Shown here: positions 12,298 to 19,769 of the stretch, piece by piece
How the letters are laid out: each line of letters starts with the position of its first letter
Numbering within the stretch: the stretch's first letter is position 1
Assembly: GCF_040448685.1 (NCBI RefSeq)
Contig: NZ_CP159290.1
Coordinates: 2,232,001-2,296,000, forward strand
DNA length: 64,000 nucleotides
Direction of reading: 5' to 3'
Origin: Cellulosimicrobium sp. ES-005
GTDB taxonomy: Bacteria; Actinomycetota; Actinomycetes; Actinomycetales; Cellulomonadaceae
Program-made: the position numbers and the translations under genes
The notes under the pieces: model-generated
The model's database searches: none
Told to the model about the DNA's origin: nothing
The model's input: only the letters and a program-made list of their open reading frames with translations

Positions 12298-12457
12298 GGA
12301 GGAACTCCTTCACCTGCCCGGCCCTCGGCCGGGACTCCTCGCGGGGCGCTCGCCCCGCGCTGCTTCCACACTAGCCCGCGCAGCGACGGTCGTGGTGCGA
12401 CGTTCGCTGTGCGACGACGGGCGTGCGGCTCCCGCGCCGGCGCCCGTCCGCGACCTG

Positions 12458-12934
12458 TCAGGTCGCCGCGCCCCACCCGCCGCTCGACCCGAAGCCGCCC
12501 TCGCCGCGGTGCGAACCGGGCAGCCGCTCGGCCTGCACGAACCGCGCGCGCTCGACCTTCTGCACCACGAGCTGCGCGACGCGGTCGCCGCGGCGCAGGG
12601 CGACGGCCTCCCGCGCGTCGGTGTTGAGCAGCGTCACCTTGATCTCGCCGCGGTAGCCGGCGTCGACGGTGCCCGGCGCGTTGACGACCGTCAGGCCGTG
12701 CTTCGCGGCGAGACCGGAGCGCGGGTGCACGAACGCCGCGTAGCCGTCGGGCAGCGCGATCGAGACGCCCGTCGGGACGACGACGCGCTCCCCCGGTGCC
12801 AGCTCGACGTCGACGGTCGTCACGAGGTCGGCGCCGGCGTCGCCCGGGTGGGCGTAGGACGGCACCGGGACGTCGTCGAGGAGCGTGATGAGGACGTCGA
12901 CGTCCCCGGTCTCGGGCTGGTGGTGGTTCGGCAC
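12458..12934 (-). CDS. dut: dUTP diphosphatase
   Basis: 158-residue trimeric dUTPase, hydrolysing dUTP to dUMP and PPi to keep uracil out of DNA and supply dTMP synthesis. All five motifs are present: AGADL (I), HPRSGLAAKHGL (II), GTVDAGYRGEI with the catalytic Asp and the Tyr over the uracil (III), RGDRVAQLVVQ (IV) and RGEGGFGSSG (V, the phosphate lid). The start is GTG 12934; the longer open frame runs into the promoter region of the divergent DUF3093 gene, 76 bp away. Orthologous in position to Rv2697c. Confidence 0.96.
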   Translation of the reverse strand: MPNHHQPETGDVDVLITLLDDVPVPSYAHPGDAGADLVTTVDVELAPGERVVVPTGVSIALPDGYAAFVHPRSGLAAKHGLTVVNAPGTVDAGYRGEIKVTLLNTDAREAVALRRGDRVAQLVVQKVERARFVQAERLPGSHRGEGGFGSSGGWGAAT

Positions 12935-13010
12935 CCGGCAGAGCCTAATGGTCCGGGGCGGGCCGGGCGAGCACGTCGGGCGAGGCCCCGACTGCTGGGA
13001 TGATGGACCC

Positions 13011-13526
13011 ATGACGGACCCCGCCGACCGCAGCACGCCCTCCTCGACCCCGGGAACCGCCGGGGCACCCCGCGCCGAGGGCCTGACGTCGTACCGCGAG
13101 CGGCTCGTCCCGGGCGTCGGCGGCTGGGCCGCGGCCCTCGGGTTCGCCCTGGTGCTCGGGATCGCGCTGTGGCCCGCGAGCCACGCGATCGCGCTCGGCG
13201 TCGGCGCGCTCGCCGCGGTGGCGGGCGTCGTCGCGCTCTGGTGGACCTCCCCGGTCGTCGCGGTGGCGGACGGCGAGCTCCGCGCCGGGCGTGCGCACGT
13301 CCCGGCGTCGCTGCTCGGTCAGGTCACGACCCTGGACGCGGAGGCGATGCGCGTCCAGCTCGGGCCCCGGCTCGACGCCCGCGCCTACGTGTGCCTGCGC
13401 GCGTGGGCCCGCACCGGCGTGCACGTGGTGCTCGACGACCCGCAGGACCCGACGCCGTACTGGCTCGTCTCCACACGCCACCCGCAGCGCCTCGCGGACG
13501 CGGTCCGGGCCGCACGCGCGTCCTGA
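13011..13526 (+). CDS. DUF3093 membrane protein
   Basis: 171-residue protein. After a hydrophilic N-terminus there are two adjacent membrane helices (AALGFALVLGIALWPASHAI and GVGALAAVAGVVALWW), then a soluble domain (ELRAGRAHVPASLLGQVTTL, LDARAYVCLRAWARTGVHV, TPYWLVSTRHPQRLADAV) typical of DUF3093. The last part resembles PH-like membrane-anchored domains. Function unknown; conserved divergently from dut in Actinobacteria (Rv2698). The start is ATG 13011. It converges on the DUF4193 gene across a 15-bp-stem terminator. Confidence 0.85.
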   Translation: MTDPADRSTPSSTPGTAGAPRAEGLTSYRERLVPGVGGWAAALGFALVLGIALWPASHAIALGVGALAAVAGVVALWWTSPVVAVADGELRAGRAHVPASLLGQVTTLDAEAMRVQLGPRLDARAYVCLRAWARTGVHVVLDDPQDPTPYWLVSTRHPQRLADAVRAARAS

Positions 13527-13558
13527 CGGGTGCGGCGCGAGGCGCCGCCAGGAACGGC

Positions 13559-13595
13559 GAAGGCCGCCGCCCCGGGGGAGGGGGCGGCGGCCTTC
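13559..13595. terminator. Bidirectional hairpin terminator
   Basis: A perfect 15-bp stem (13559-13573 with 13581-13595) around a 7-nt G-rich loop lies between the convergent stops at 13526 and 13610. The outer gaa/ttc pairs give a short A-tract on one side and a T-pair on the other, so it can serve both genes. Confidence 0.85.
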
Positions 13596-13609
13596 GGGCG
13601 TCGTGCAGG

Positions 13610-13909
13610 TCAGGCGGCGCACTCCGAGCAGATCTGCTGCCCGTTCTTCTCGTACGCGAGCTGGCTGCGGTGGTGCACGAGGAAGCAGCTCGAGCACGTG
13701 AACTCGTCGGCCTGACGAGGCAGGACCCGGACGGAGAGCTCCTCGCCGGACAGGTCGGCACCGGGCAGCTCGAAACCTTCCGCCGCCTCGGTCTCGTCCT
13801 CGTCAACGACGCCCGAGCTCTTGTCGGAGCGACGAGCCTGGAGCTCCTGGAGCGAGTCCTCGCTGAGCTCCTCTTCACTCTTGCGGGGGGCGTCGTAGTC
13901 TGTTGCCAT
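13610..13909 (-). CDS. DUF4193 family protein
   Basis: 99-residue acidic protein. The N-terminal MATDYDAPRKSEEELSEDSL block and the C-terminal zinc-ribbon-like part (FTCSSCFLVHHRSQLA, then QICSECAA) with two CxxC pairs are diagnostic of DUF4193, a small actinobacterial family (Rv2699c). It is likely cytoplasmic and metal-binding. A role near RNA polymerase has been suggested for similar tiny acidic zinc proteins, but nothing here proves it. The start is ATG 13909; a 322-bp gap upstream should contain its promoter. The cei gene expected next to it in mycobacteria is missing here. Confidence 0.88.
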   Translation of the reverse strand: MATDYDAPRKSEEELSEDSLQELQARRSDKSSGVVDEDETEAAEGFELPGADLSGEELSVRVLPRQADEFTCSSCFLVHHRSQLAYEKNGQQICSECAA

Positions 13910-14231
13910 CTGTGGGGTCACTCTCCGGAGTATTCGTCGATCGCGACAGTGCTCGCCCGGGACCACCGGCGATGGCCGGTCGTGCCGGGCGGCACAGGTG
14001 CGGGGCGCGGGGGCACCCCGTGACGTGTCGTGCCCCGAGGTCGTCGAGGCGTTGCACGCTGGTCAATGCACGGCGCACCGGAATTGTTCCCGGCGGGCCA
14101 CCGGATTCTGCACCATTTCCGGGAGGGATGCACCCTGTGGCACCCCGCCCGCCCGGTGTCGTTCGTCACGGGCGAACACGGGGTCGTCCGGGCCGGCCGG
14201 GCGGGAACGCTTCCAGTCCGCCCGGTCGCGC
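13910..14231. other. 322-bp intergenic region between DUF4193 and suhB
   Basis: No convincing ORF: the open frames on both strands use shadow-like Arg/Ala/Pro-rich codons. The left side must hold the DUF4193 promoter; I could not pick a clear -35/-10. At 14197-14225 an 8-bp stem (ccgggcgg/ccgcccgg, 13-nt loop) just after the suhB stop may be its terminator. In Mycobacterium this position holds cei (Rv2700). Confidence 0.5.
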
Positions 14232-15083
14232 TCAGGAGTCCGAGTCGGCGTCCACGTCCTCGAGGATCCGGACGAGCCGGGCGACCGCCTCGGGCGGCCC
14301 CGCGACGGTCATCTCGCGGTCCGCGGCACGGCCTCGCAGACCCGTCACGCGCGCGCCCGCCTCGTGCGCGACGAGGGCGCCCGCAGCCATGTCCCACGGG
14401 TTGAGGCCGCGCTCGTAGTAGAGGTCGAGCTCGCCCGAGGCGACGAGGCACAGGTCGATCGCCGCGGAGCCGAGGCGACGGATGTCCCGCACCCGGGGCA
14501 GCACGTCGACCAGCACGCGCGCCTGCGCGCGGCGCCGCCCCGCGTCGTACCCGAAGCCCGTGCCGACCAGGCACTGCCCCAGGTCGGTCTCGGCGTTCAC
14601 GCGGACCGGGCGCCCGTCCACCGTCGCCCCGGCCCCGAGGCCCGCGGTCCAGGTGCGGCCGTCGACGACGGAGTGCACCGCACCGGCGAGGACGGTCCAC
14701 TCGAGCGGGTCCGGCGGGCCCACCACGGCGGCGACGGACACCGCGTACGACGCGATCCCGTAGAGGTAGTTGACCGTGCCGTCGACGGGGTCGATGACCC
14801 AGGTGATGCCGGACGTGCCCGCCGACGCGCCCTCCTCCTCGCCGAGGATCGCGTCGTCCGGGCGGGCCGCCGCGATGCCGCGTCGCAGGAGCGCCTCGGA
14901 GTCGGCGTCCATGCGCGTCACGACGTCCGTGGCCGTCGACTTCGTGGCGGCCACCTCGACGCGGTCGGGGCGGCCGGAGCGGACGAGGTCCCCGGCCTCG
15001 CGCGCGAGGCGCTCGGCGAGGTCGCGCAGGTCGGCCACGGTCACGTCGTCGGGCTGTCGGGGGTCGTCGATGAAGAGGCGCAC
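14232..15083 (-). CDS. suhB: Inositol monophosphatase family protein
   Basis: 283-residue IMPase-superfamily phosphatase. Metal and catalytic motifs are visible: GEEEG (metal-binding Glu), WVIDPVDGTVNYLYGI (DPxDGT) and, toward the C-terminus, GLNPWDMAAGALVAHEAGA (WDxAAG). The family dephosphorylates inositol-1-phosphate or related sugar phosphates such as fructose-1,6-bisphosphate or histidinol phosphate. In actinobacteria this locus (Rv2701c, suhB) is linked to inositol for phosphatidylinositol and mycothiol. The start is GTG 15083, 3 nt after the TRIC-channel stop, so the two form an operon. Substrate inferred from synteny. Confidence 0.9.
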   Translation of the reverse strand: MRLFIDDPRQPDDVTVADLRDLAERLAREAGDLVRSGRPDRVEVAATKSTATDVVTRMDADSEALLRRGIAAARPDDAILGEEEGASAGTSGITWVIDPVDGTVNYLYGIASYAVSVAAVVGPPDPLEWTVLAGAVHSVVDGRTWTAGLGAGATVDGRPVRVNAETDLGQCLVGTGFGYDAGRRRAQARVLVDVLPRVRDIRRLGSAAIDLCLVASGELDLYYERGLNPWDMAAGALVAHEAGARVTGLRGRAADREMTVAGPPEAVARLVRILEDVDADSDS

Positions 15084-15086
15084 GGG

Positions 15087-15752
15087 TCACATCCTGCCCG
15101 ACCCGCGGCGTGCGGTGCGACCCTCCCAGGGGCCCGGGGCGGACCAGCCCAGACGGAGGGAGACGAGGCGGAAGCCGAACACGAGCGCGAGGACCGCCGC
15201 CTGGGAGAGCAGGCCGAGCGCGCCGGCCTCCGCGAGCGCGGCGGTCAGCGCGGCGCCCGCGAGCGCCGGGATCGCGTAGAGCTGCTTGTCCTGGAACAGG
15301 AGCGGCGCCTCGTTGGTCAGCAGGTCGCGCAGGATCCCGCCGCCGACGCCGGTGATGACGCCCGCGAAGACCGCCGCGAGCGGGCCCACCCCGTACTCGA
15401 GGCCCTTCATCGTGCCGGAGAGCACGAAGAGCGCGAGCGCGCCCGCGTCGAGCACGATGATGCTCCGCCGCAGCCGTTCCAGACGTGGGTGCCAGAAGAA
15501 CGTCACGACGCCCGCGAGCACCGCGACGGCGACGAGCCGCCAGTCCGAGATCCCGACCGGGGGGATCGCGCCGATCAGGACGTCGCGCAGCAGACCGCCG
15601 CCGAGGCCGGCGACCCAGGCGAGGACCAGGACGCCCACGAGGTCGAACCGCTTGCGCACGGCGGCGAGCCCGCCCGAGAGCGCCGCGAAGAAGACGCCGC
15701 CGAGCTCGAGGGCGTCGCCGGGCACGAGGTCGAGGATCACACCCGGCATCAT
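15087..15752 (-). CDS. Trimeric intracellular cation (TRIC)-type membrane protein
   Basis: 221-residue protein with about seven hydrophobic helices and two copies of a glycine-rich repeat: VAGLGGGLLRDVLIGAIPP in the first half and ITGVGGGILRDLLTNEAPL in the second. This internal duplication is the signature of the UPF0126/TRIC (YicG-like) family, whose bacterial members form K+-permeable homotrimers. The C-terminus is short and basic. Two adjacent ATG codons (15752 and 15749) could start it. It sits upstream of suhB with a 3-nt gap and is therefore probably co-transcribed; the physiological link is not obvious. Confidence 0.88.
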   Translation of the reverse strand: MMPGVILDLVPGDALELGGVFFAALSGGLAAVRKRFDLVGVLVLAWVAGLGGGLLRDVLIGAIPPVGISDWRLVAVAVLAGVVTFFWHPRLERLRRSIIVLDAGALALFVLSGTMKGLEYGVGPLAAVFAGVITGVGGGILRDLLTNEAPLLFQDKQLYAIPALAGAALTAALAEAGALGLLSQAAVLALVFGFRLVSLRLGWSAPGPWEGRTARRGSGRM

Positions 15753-15996
15753 CCCAGCCGCCCGCACCCGGGGCGCGGACGAGCGCGCGCCGAGTCCGCG
15801 GCACACCGCGCGTGCTGCGCGGCTCGCGGGTGGGACGATGGCACCCTCGAGGGAGCGGTGACGCGGTCGTCGCGGTCCGCCGGCCCGGGAGACGGGGTCG
15901 CGGCACGGCACCGGCGACCGGGGCGGCATCGGGCGACCGGGCGGCTCCGGGAGCGGCACCGCGAGCGCCACCGGGCGCGGCGACACGGGAGGGTCC

Positions 15997-17127
15997 ATGG
16001 ACGAGCTGGAGCTGGTGAGACTGCACGAGGACGGGGAGCACCTCGTCCTGCGCGCGCGGGGCGGCGCGGAGTTCACGCTGCCGATCACCGAGGCGCTGCG
16101 CGCGGCCGTGCGCCGCGACCGCCCGCACCTGGAGCACCTGCGCGCGGAGGGCGAGCGCAACCTCGCCCCGCGCGAGATCCAGGCCCGGTTGCGCGCCGGG
16201 GAGTCCGTGGAGGCGGTCGCCGAGGCCGCGGGCCTCGGGGTGGAGCACGTGCGCCGCTTCGCGGGCCCGGTCGTCGCCGAGCAGGAGTACGTCGTCGACC
16301 GGGTCCGCGCGTCCCGCCAGGGGCACGAGGAGGACTCGCCGACGGTCGGGGAGCTCGTCGCGCAGCGACTCGCCGCGCGCGACGTCGAGCCCGACGCCGT
16401 GGAGTGGAGCGCCGCTCGCCAGCCCGGGGCGTCGTGGGTCGTGACCGCGGCGTTCGAGGTCGGGACGGGCAGCCGGACGGCCCGCTGGGAGTACGACGCG
16501 GCGACGCGCGCGCTCCAGGCGCTCGACGACGAGGCCCGCTGGCTCTCGGGCACCGACGCCCCGCGCGACCCGACGCCCGGCGCCGTCGCGGTGTTCGACG
16601 TCGACGCGACGGGGCGCGGCCGGGGGCTCCGTGCCGCTCCCCCGACCCCGCCCGACGACGGGACGGCCGAGCTCCTCGACGACCTGAGCCAGCGCCGGGG
16701 CGTGCGCCCCCGCAAGGCCCCGGCCGGCCCCGTCGAGGTCGAGGGTCAGGAGCCGTTCGAGGGGTTCGGGCCGCAGGTGGGGGCCCGGCACGACGAGGAC
16801 GCGTCGCAGGACGCTCCGGACGACACGGCCGCACCCGCGGGGGCGACCGTGGTCCACCTCCCGACCGTCCGTCCGCTCGACGCGGTGCGCCTCCCGGACC
16901 CGGTGCCCGACGACGCCCCGGACGACCCCTCCTCGGGCCCGCAGGACGGCGCGGGCGGCCCTCCTCCGCGCGAGGAGCGCTCGGGCGGCACGGTCTCGGT
17001 GGACGCGGACGAGCCGCAGCGCGCGGCGCGGCCCCAGACCGCGCGCGAGCCCCGCAAGGGCAAGAACCGCTCGCGCGCGACGGTCCCGAGCTGGGACGAG
17101 ATCGTGTTCGGGGCGCGCCCCGAGTAG
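15997..17127 (+). CDS. sepH: Septation protein SepH (DUF3071)
   Basis: 376-residue SepH-like protein. The N-terminal part begins with ELELVRLHEDGEHLVL and RGGAEFTLPITEALRAAVRR. A helix-turn-helix region follows (APREIQARLRAGESVEAVAEAAGLGVEHVRRF), then EWSAARQPGASWVVTAAF. The C-terminal half (from about residue 205) is a long disordered, acidic, Pro-rich tail ending in the conserved PSWDEIVFGAR. In Streptomyces and Mycobacterium, SepH binds FtsZ through its N-terminal region and promotes Z-ring assembly. The start is ATG 15997, preceded by GGGAGG. It stands alone, converging with the thymidine kinase gene. Confidence 0.92.
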   Translation: MDELELVRLHEDGEHLVLRARGGAEFTLPITEALRAAVRRDRPHLEHLRAEGERNLAPREIQARLRAGESVEAVAEAAGLGVEHVRRFAGPVVAEQEYVVDRVRASRQGHEEDSPTVGELVAQRLAARDVEPDAVEWSAARQPGASWVVTAAFEVGTGSRTARWEYDAATRALQALDDEARWLSGTDAPRDPTPGAVAVFDVDATGRGRGLRAAPPTPPDDGTAELLDDLSQRRGVRPRKAPAGPVEVEGQEPFEGFGPQVGARHDEDASQDAPDDTAAPAGATVVHLPTVRPLDAVRLPDPVPDDAPDDPSSGPQDGAGGPPPREERSGGTVSVDADEPQRAARPQTAREPRKGKNRSRATVPSWDEIVFGARPE

Positions 17128-17168
17128 GCGCAGCGCGCCGGCCGAGGGCACCGTCGCCGGGCGCCTGC

Positions 17169-17810
17169 TCAGTGCGGCAGGTCGAACGGCAGCCCGTCGG
17201 CCGCGGCCTGGCGGCGCGCGACGGCCGTGGTCATGCGGCGCATGTGGTGCCGACGGCACAGCACCTCGTAGCCGATCTCCCCCGAGCCCGCCCCGACGTC
17301 CCCGACGACGACCTGGTCGCCCTCGATGACCATGCTCCCGTCGACCGTGCGGGCGTTGTGCGTCGCGCGTCGGCCGCACCAGCACAGCGACTCGACCTGC
17401 AGCACCTCGACCCGGTCGGCGAGCTCGATGAGCCGGGCCGAGCCGGGGAAGAGCCGCGTACGGAAGTCGGCCGTGATGCCGAACGCGAAGACGTCGATCT
17501 CCGTCTCGTCGACGAGCCGCGCGAGCTGCTCCACCTGCGCCGGAGAGTAGAACTGCGCCTCGTCGCAGACCAGGTAGTCCACCGGGTCCAGCTCGGCCGT
17601 GACGAGCGACCAGAAGTCCGTGTCGTCGCGCACCTCGCGCGCGACGACCTCGAGCCCGAGCCGCGACGAGAGCCGGTCGGAGCCGGCCCGGTCGTTGCGG
17701 GAGAAGATGAGCCCCCGGCGGCCGCGCGCGGCGTGGTTGTGGTCGAGCTGCAGGGCGAGGGTGGACTTGCCGCAGTCCATGGTCCCGGAGAAGAAGACGA
17801 GCTCGGCCAT
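17169..17810 (-). CDS. tdk: Thymidine kinase (type II)
   Basis: 213-residue type II thymidine kinase: ATP-dependent phosphorylation of thymidine to dTMP in pyrimidine salvage. Walker A is GTMDCGKST (residues 9-17), the Walker B-like block is VCDEAQFYS, and the lasso/zinc region has LCWCGRRATHNAR followed by CRRHH, giving the CxC...CxxH zinc-site pattern. The length agrees with homologues. ATG 17810 has GAAGGAA upstream. Short tandem repeats fill the 100-bp gap to the preceding phosphodiesterase-like gene. Confidence 0.95.
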   Translation of the reverse strand: MAELVFFSGTMDCGKSTLALQLDHNHAARGRRGLIFSRNDRAGSDRLSSRLGLEVVAREVRDDTDFWSLVTAELDPVDYLVCDEAQFYSPAQVEQLARLVDETEIDVFAFGITADFRTRLFPGSARLIELADRVEVLQVESLCWCGRRATHNARTVDGSMVIEGDQVVVGDVGAGSGEIGYEVLCRRHHMRRMTTAVARRQAAADGLPFDLPH

Positions 17811-17830
17811 CGGGCGTTCCTTCGCGAGGT

Positions 17831-17863
17831 CGGTGCGGGTCGGTGCGGGTCGGTCGGTGCGGT
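17831..17863. repeat. Short tandem repeat upstream of tdk
   Basis: The 10-bp unit cggtgcgggt occurs twice in tandem (17831-17850) with a degenerate third copy. A little further on, gtggc occurs in three near-copies (about 17879-17892). It lies between the phosphodiesterase-like stop and the tdk start and may vary between strains. Confidence 0.5.
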
Positions 17864-17911
17864 CGCGGGCGGCCGCGTCGTGGCGTGGCGTGGCGCGGGG
17901 CGTCGCCGGGG

Positions 17912-19108
17912 TCAGGTCCCCGCGACGAGCAGCGGGACGCGCATCTCGCGCTCGGTGAGCGAGCCGTGCACGCCGACGAGCGCGAGCGACGCAGGCGTCT
18001 GGGTGCGCGAGTCGACCACCGTGGCGCGGCCGCGCAGCGCGACGATCACGTCGCCCGCCGCCGCGACCGCCTCCGGCCGCGGGTCGGGCCCGAGGAGACC
18101 CAGGGCGAGCACCTCCTCGCGCTCGAGGACGAGCGCGTCGTCGCCCAGGACGTCGCGCCAGCGCGCCGCGACGGCGGTCGTCTCCCCCGGCTCCGTGTAG
18201 ACGTGCACCGCGCGCGGCTCGCCGCCGACGAGCGCGACGCCCCGCGCGAGCACCGGGTCCGTGGCGACGTCGCGACGCAGGGCCGGGTCGACGTCGACCA
18301 TCCCGTGGTCCGCGGTGACGAGCACGAGGGTGCCGCGCGGGACCGACCGGGCGAGGCGGGCGAGCTCGCGGTCGAGCGCCTCGAGCTCGTCGCCCCACTG
18401 CCAGGACGTGCTGCCGTGGTGGTGCCCCGCCTTGTCCACCTCGCCCCAGTACAGATAGACGAGGCCCGGCCGGGACAGGGCCCGCACCGCGGCGTCGACG
18501 CGCGCCCCGAGTCCCTCGGCGGCCGCGTACGCCCCTCCCCGCAGGGCGGCGACCGTCATGCCGGACCCGGCGAACCGCGCGGGGCCGGTCGAGGTCACGG
18601 CGAGGTCCGCCGCGGCGAGCCGCTCGAGCACGGGCGTCTCGCGCTGGAGCTCCGCGGGCGGCGGGGCGCCGTCCCACGACACCATGTTGGCGAGCCCGCC
18701 CGTCGCCGGGTTGCGCTGCGTGTACCCGAGCATGCCGGTGCGGCCGGGTGCCGTGCCGGTGCCGAACGCGCCGATCGCGGCGGCCGTCGTGCTGGGGAAG
18801 GTCGAGGTGAGCGCCCGCGCGTCGGGCAGGAGCGAGCGGAGGAACGGCGCGTGCCCGGCGCGCTCCGCGAGGTTGACGTGCCCCAGCCCGTCGACGAGGA
18901 CGACGCACACCCGCTCGGCGCGCGGCAGGTCGAGCGCCGAGCGCGCTTCCTCGCTCCCGAGTCCCGTGGCGGTCGCGAACCGGACGCCGAGCGCGCCCGC
19001 CGCCCCGGGGAGCACGGCGGCGAGGCCGCCGAGCCCGAGGTCGGGCGCGAGCAGGCCCGCGGGGAGCGCGGGGGTGGCAGGGGCCTCGTCCGTGCGTGCC
19101 TCGCTCAC
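17912..19108 (-). CDS. Alkaline phosphatase superfamily protein (nucleotide pyrophosphatase/phosphodiesterase-like)
   Basis: 398-residue enzyme of the alkaline phosphatase/NPP superfamily. The first metal-binding Asp is in VVLVDGLGHVNL, the nucleophile Thr in TSTFPSTTAAAIG, and the second metal cluster in YWGEVDKAGHHHGS and LVTADHGMVDVD. No signal peptide is visible, so it is probably cytoplasmic despite belonging to a family with many exported members. It hydrolyses a phosphodiester or phosphomonoester; the substrate is unknown. Its GTG start (19108) overlaps the DUF5998 stop by 4 nt, indicating an operon with that gene. Confidence 0.87.
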   Translation of the reverse strand: MSEARTDEAPATPALPAGLLAPDLGLGGLAAVLPGAAGALGVRFATATGLGSEEARSALDLPRAERVCVVLVDGLGHVNLAERAGHAPFLRSLLPDARALTSTFPSTTAAAIGAFGTGTAPGRTGMLGYTQRNPATGGLANMVSWDGAPPPAELQRETPVLERLAAADLAVTSTGPARFAGSGMTVAALRGGAYAAAEGLGARVDAAVRALSRPGLVYLYWGEVDKAGHHHGSTSWQWGDELEALDRELARLARSVPRGTLVLVTADHGMVDVDPALRRDVATDPVLARGVALVGGEPRAVHVYTEPGETTAVAARWRDVLGDDALVLEREEVLALGLLGPDPRPEAVAAAGDVIVALRGRATVVDSRTQTPASLALVGVHGSLTEREMRVPLLVAGT

Positions 19109-19698
19109 CGGGCGCTGTGCCTCGCGGTGGCGCGCGAGAGGGCGCGCGCGAAGTCGACCGCGGCGCGCACGGCGTCACGACCCTCCGCCTCGGCGCTCAC
19201 GCGGACGACGACGTCGTCCGGCGTGATCTGCCCCGTGAGCCCGTGGTCGGCGTCGCAGCTCGGGTCCGCGCACCCTGCGGGCTCGAGGTCGACGCGCGAG
19301 ACCGCGCCCCAGCCGAGGGCGAGCGTCACCTCGAGCGGGGCGGCGCCCGCGCGGTGCTCGTGCGGCTCGGCCACGACGTGCGTGAGCGACACGGACCGCA
19401 CCTCGGCCAGCGGCACCGACTCGGTCGTGGCGGCGGCGGACGCGGACGGGTTCTCGCTGTCGGCCGGGTGGTCGTCGACGTGCGCCGTGACGAGCCGCGT
19501 GGGGGTCAGGACGAGCACGGTGAGGTGCCGGCGCACCTCGGACGCGTCGAACGTCGTCTCCGGGAGCACGAGGTGCGAGACGATCTCCTCCCCCGCGACC
19601 GCGAGGTCGAGGACGTCCGCGACGAGCTCCGGGTAGTAGCCGGCGCGGTGGAGCTGGGTCGTCAGGTCGGTCCAGGGGTTCGAGGTTGCTGAGGGCAC
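19105..19698 (-). CDS. DUF5998 family protein
   Basis: 197-residue cytoplasmic protein matching DUF5998: NPWTDLTTQLHRAGYYPELV at the N-terminus, HLVLPETTFDASEVRRHLTVL and LTPTRLVTAHVDDHP, then VRSVSLTHVVAEPHEH and EVTLALGWGAVSRVDLEPAGC and a final DPSCDADHGLTG. The family is restricted to Actinobacteria and uncharacterised. The stop overlaps the phosphodiesterase-like start by 4 nt, a pairing that suggests a shared task. The start is GTG 19698. Confidence 0.82.
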   Translation of the reverse strand: MPSATSNPWTDLTTQLHRAGYYPELVADVLDLAVAGEEIVSHLVLPETTFDASEVRRHLTVLVLTPTRLVTAHVDDHPADSENPSASAAATTESVPLAEVRSVSLTHVVAEPHEHRAGAAPLEVTLALGWGAVSRVDLEPAGCADPSCDADHGLTGQITPDDVVVRVSAEAEGRDAVRAAVDFARALSRATARHSAR

Positions 19699-19769
19699 CC
19701 GCGCATTCTCCCATCCGGCGAGCGGCCGCGGCCACCCGCTCGTACCGCCTGTGGACGGACGACCGGACG

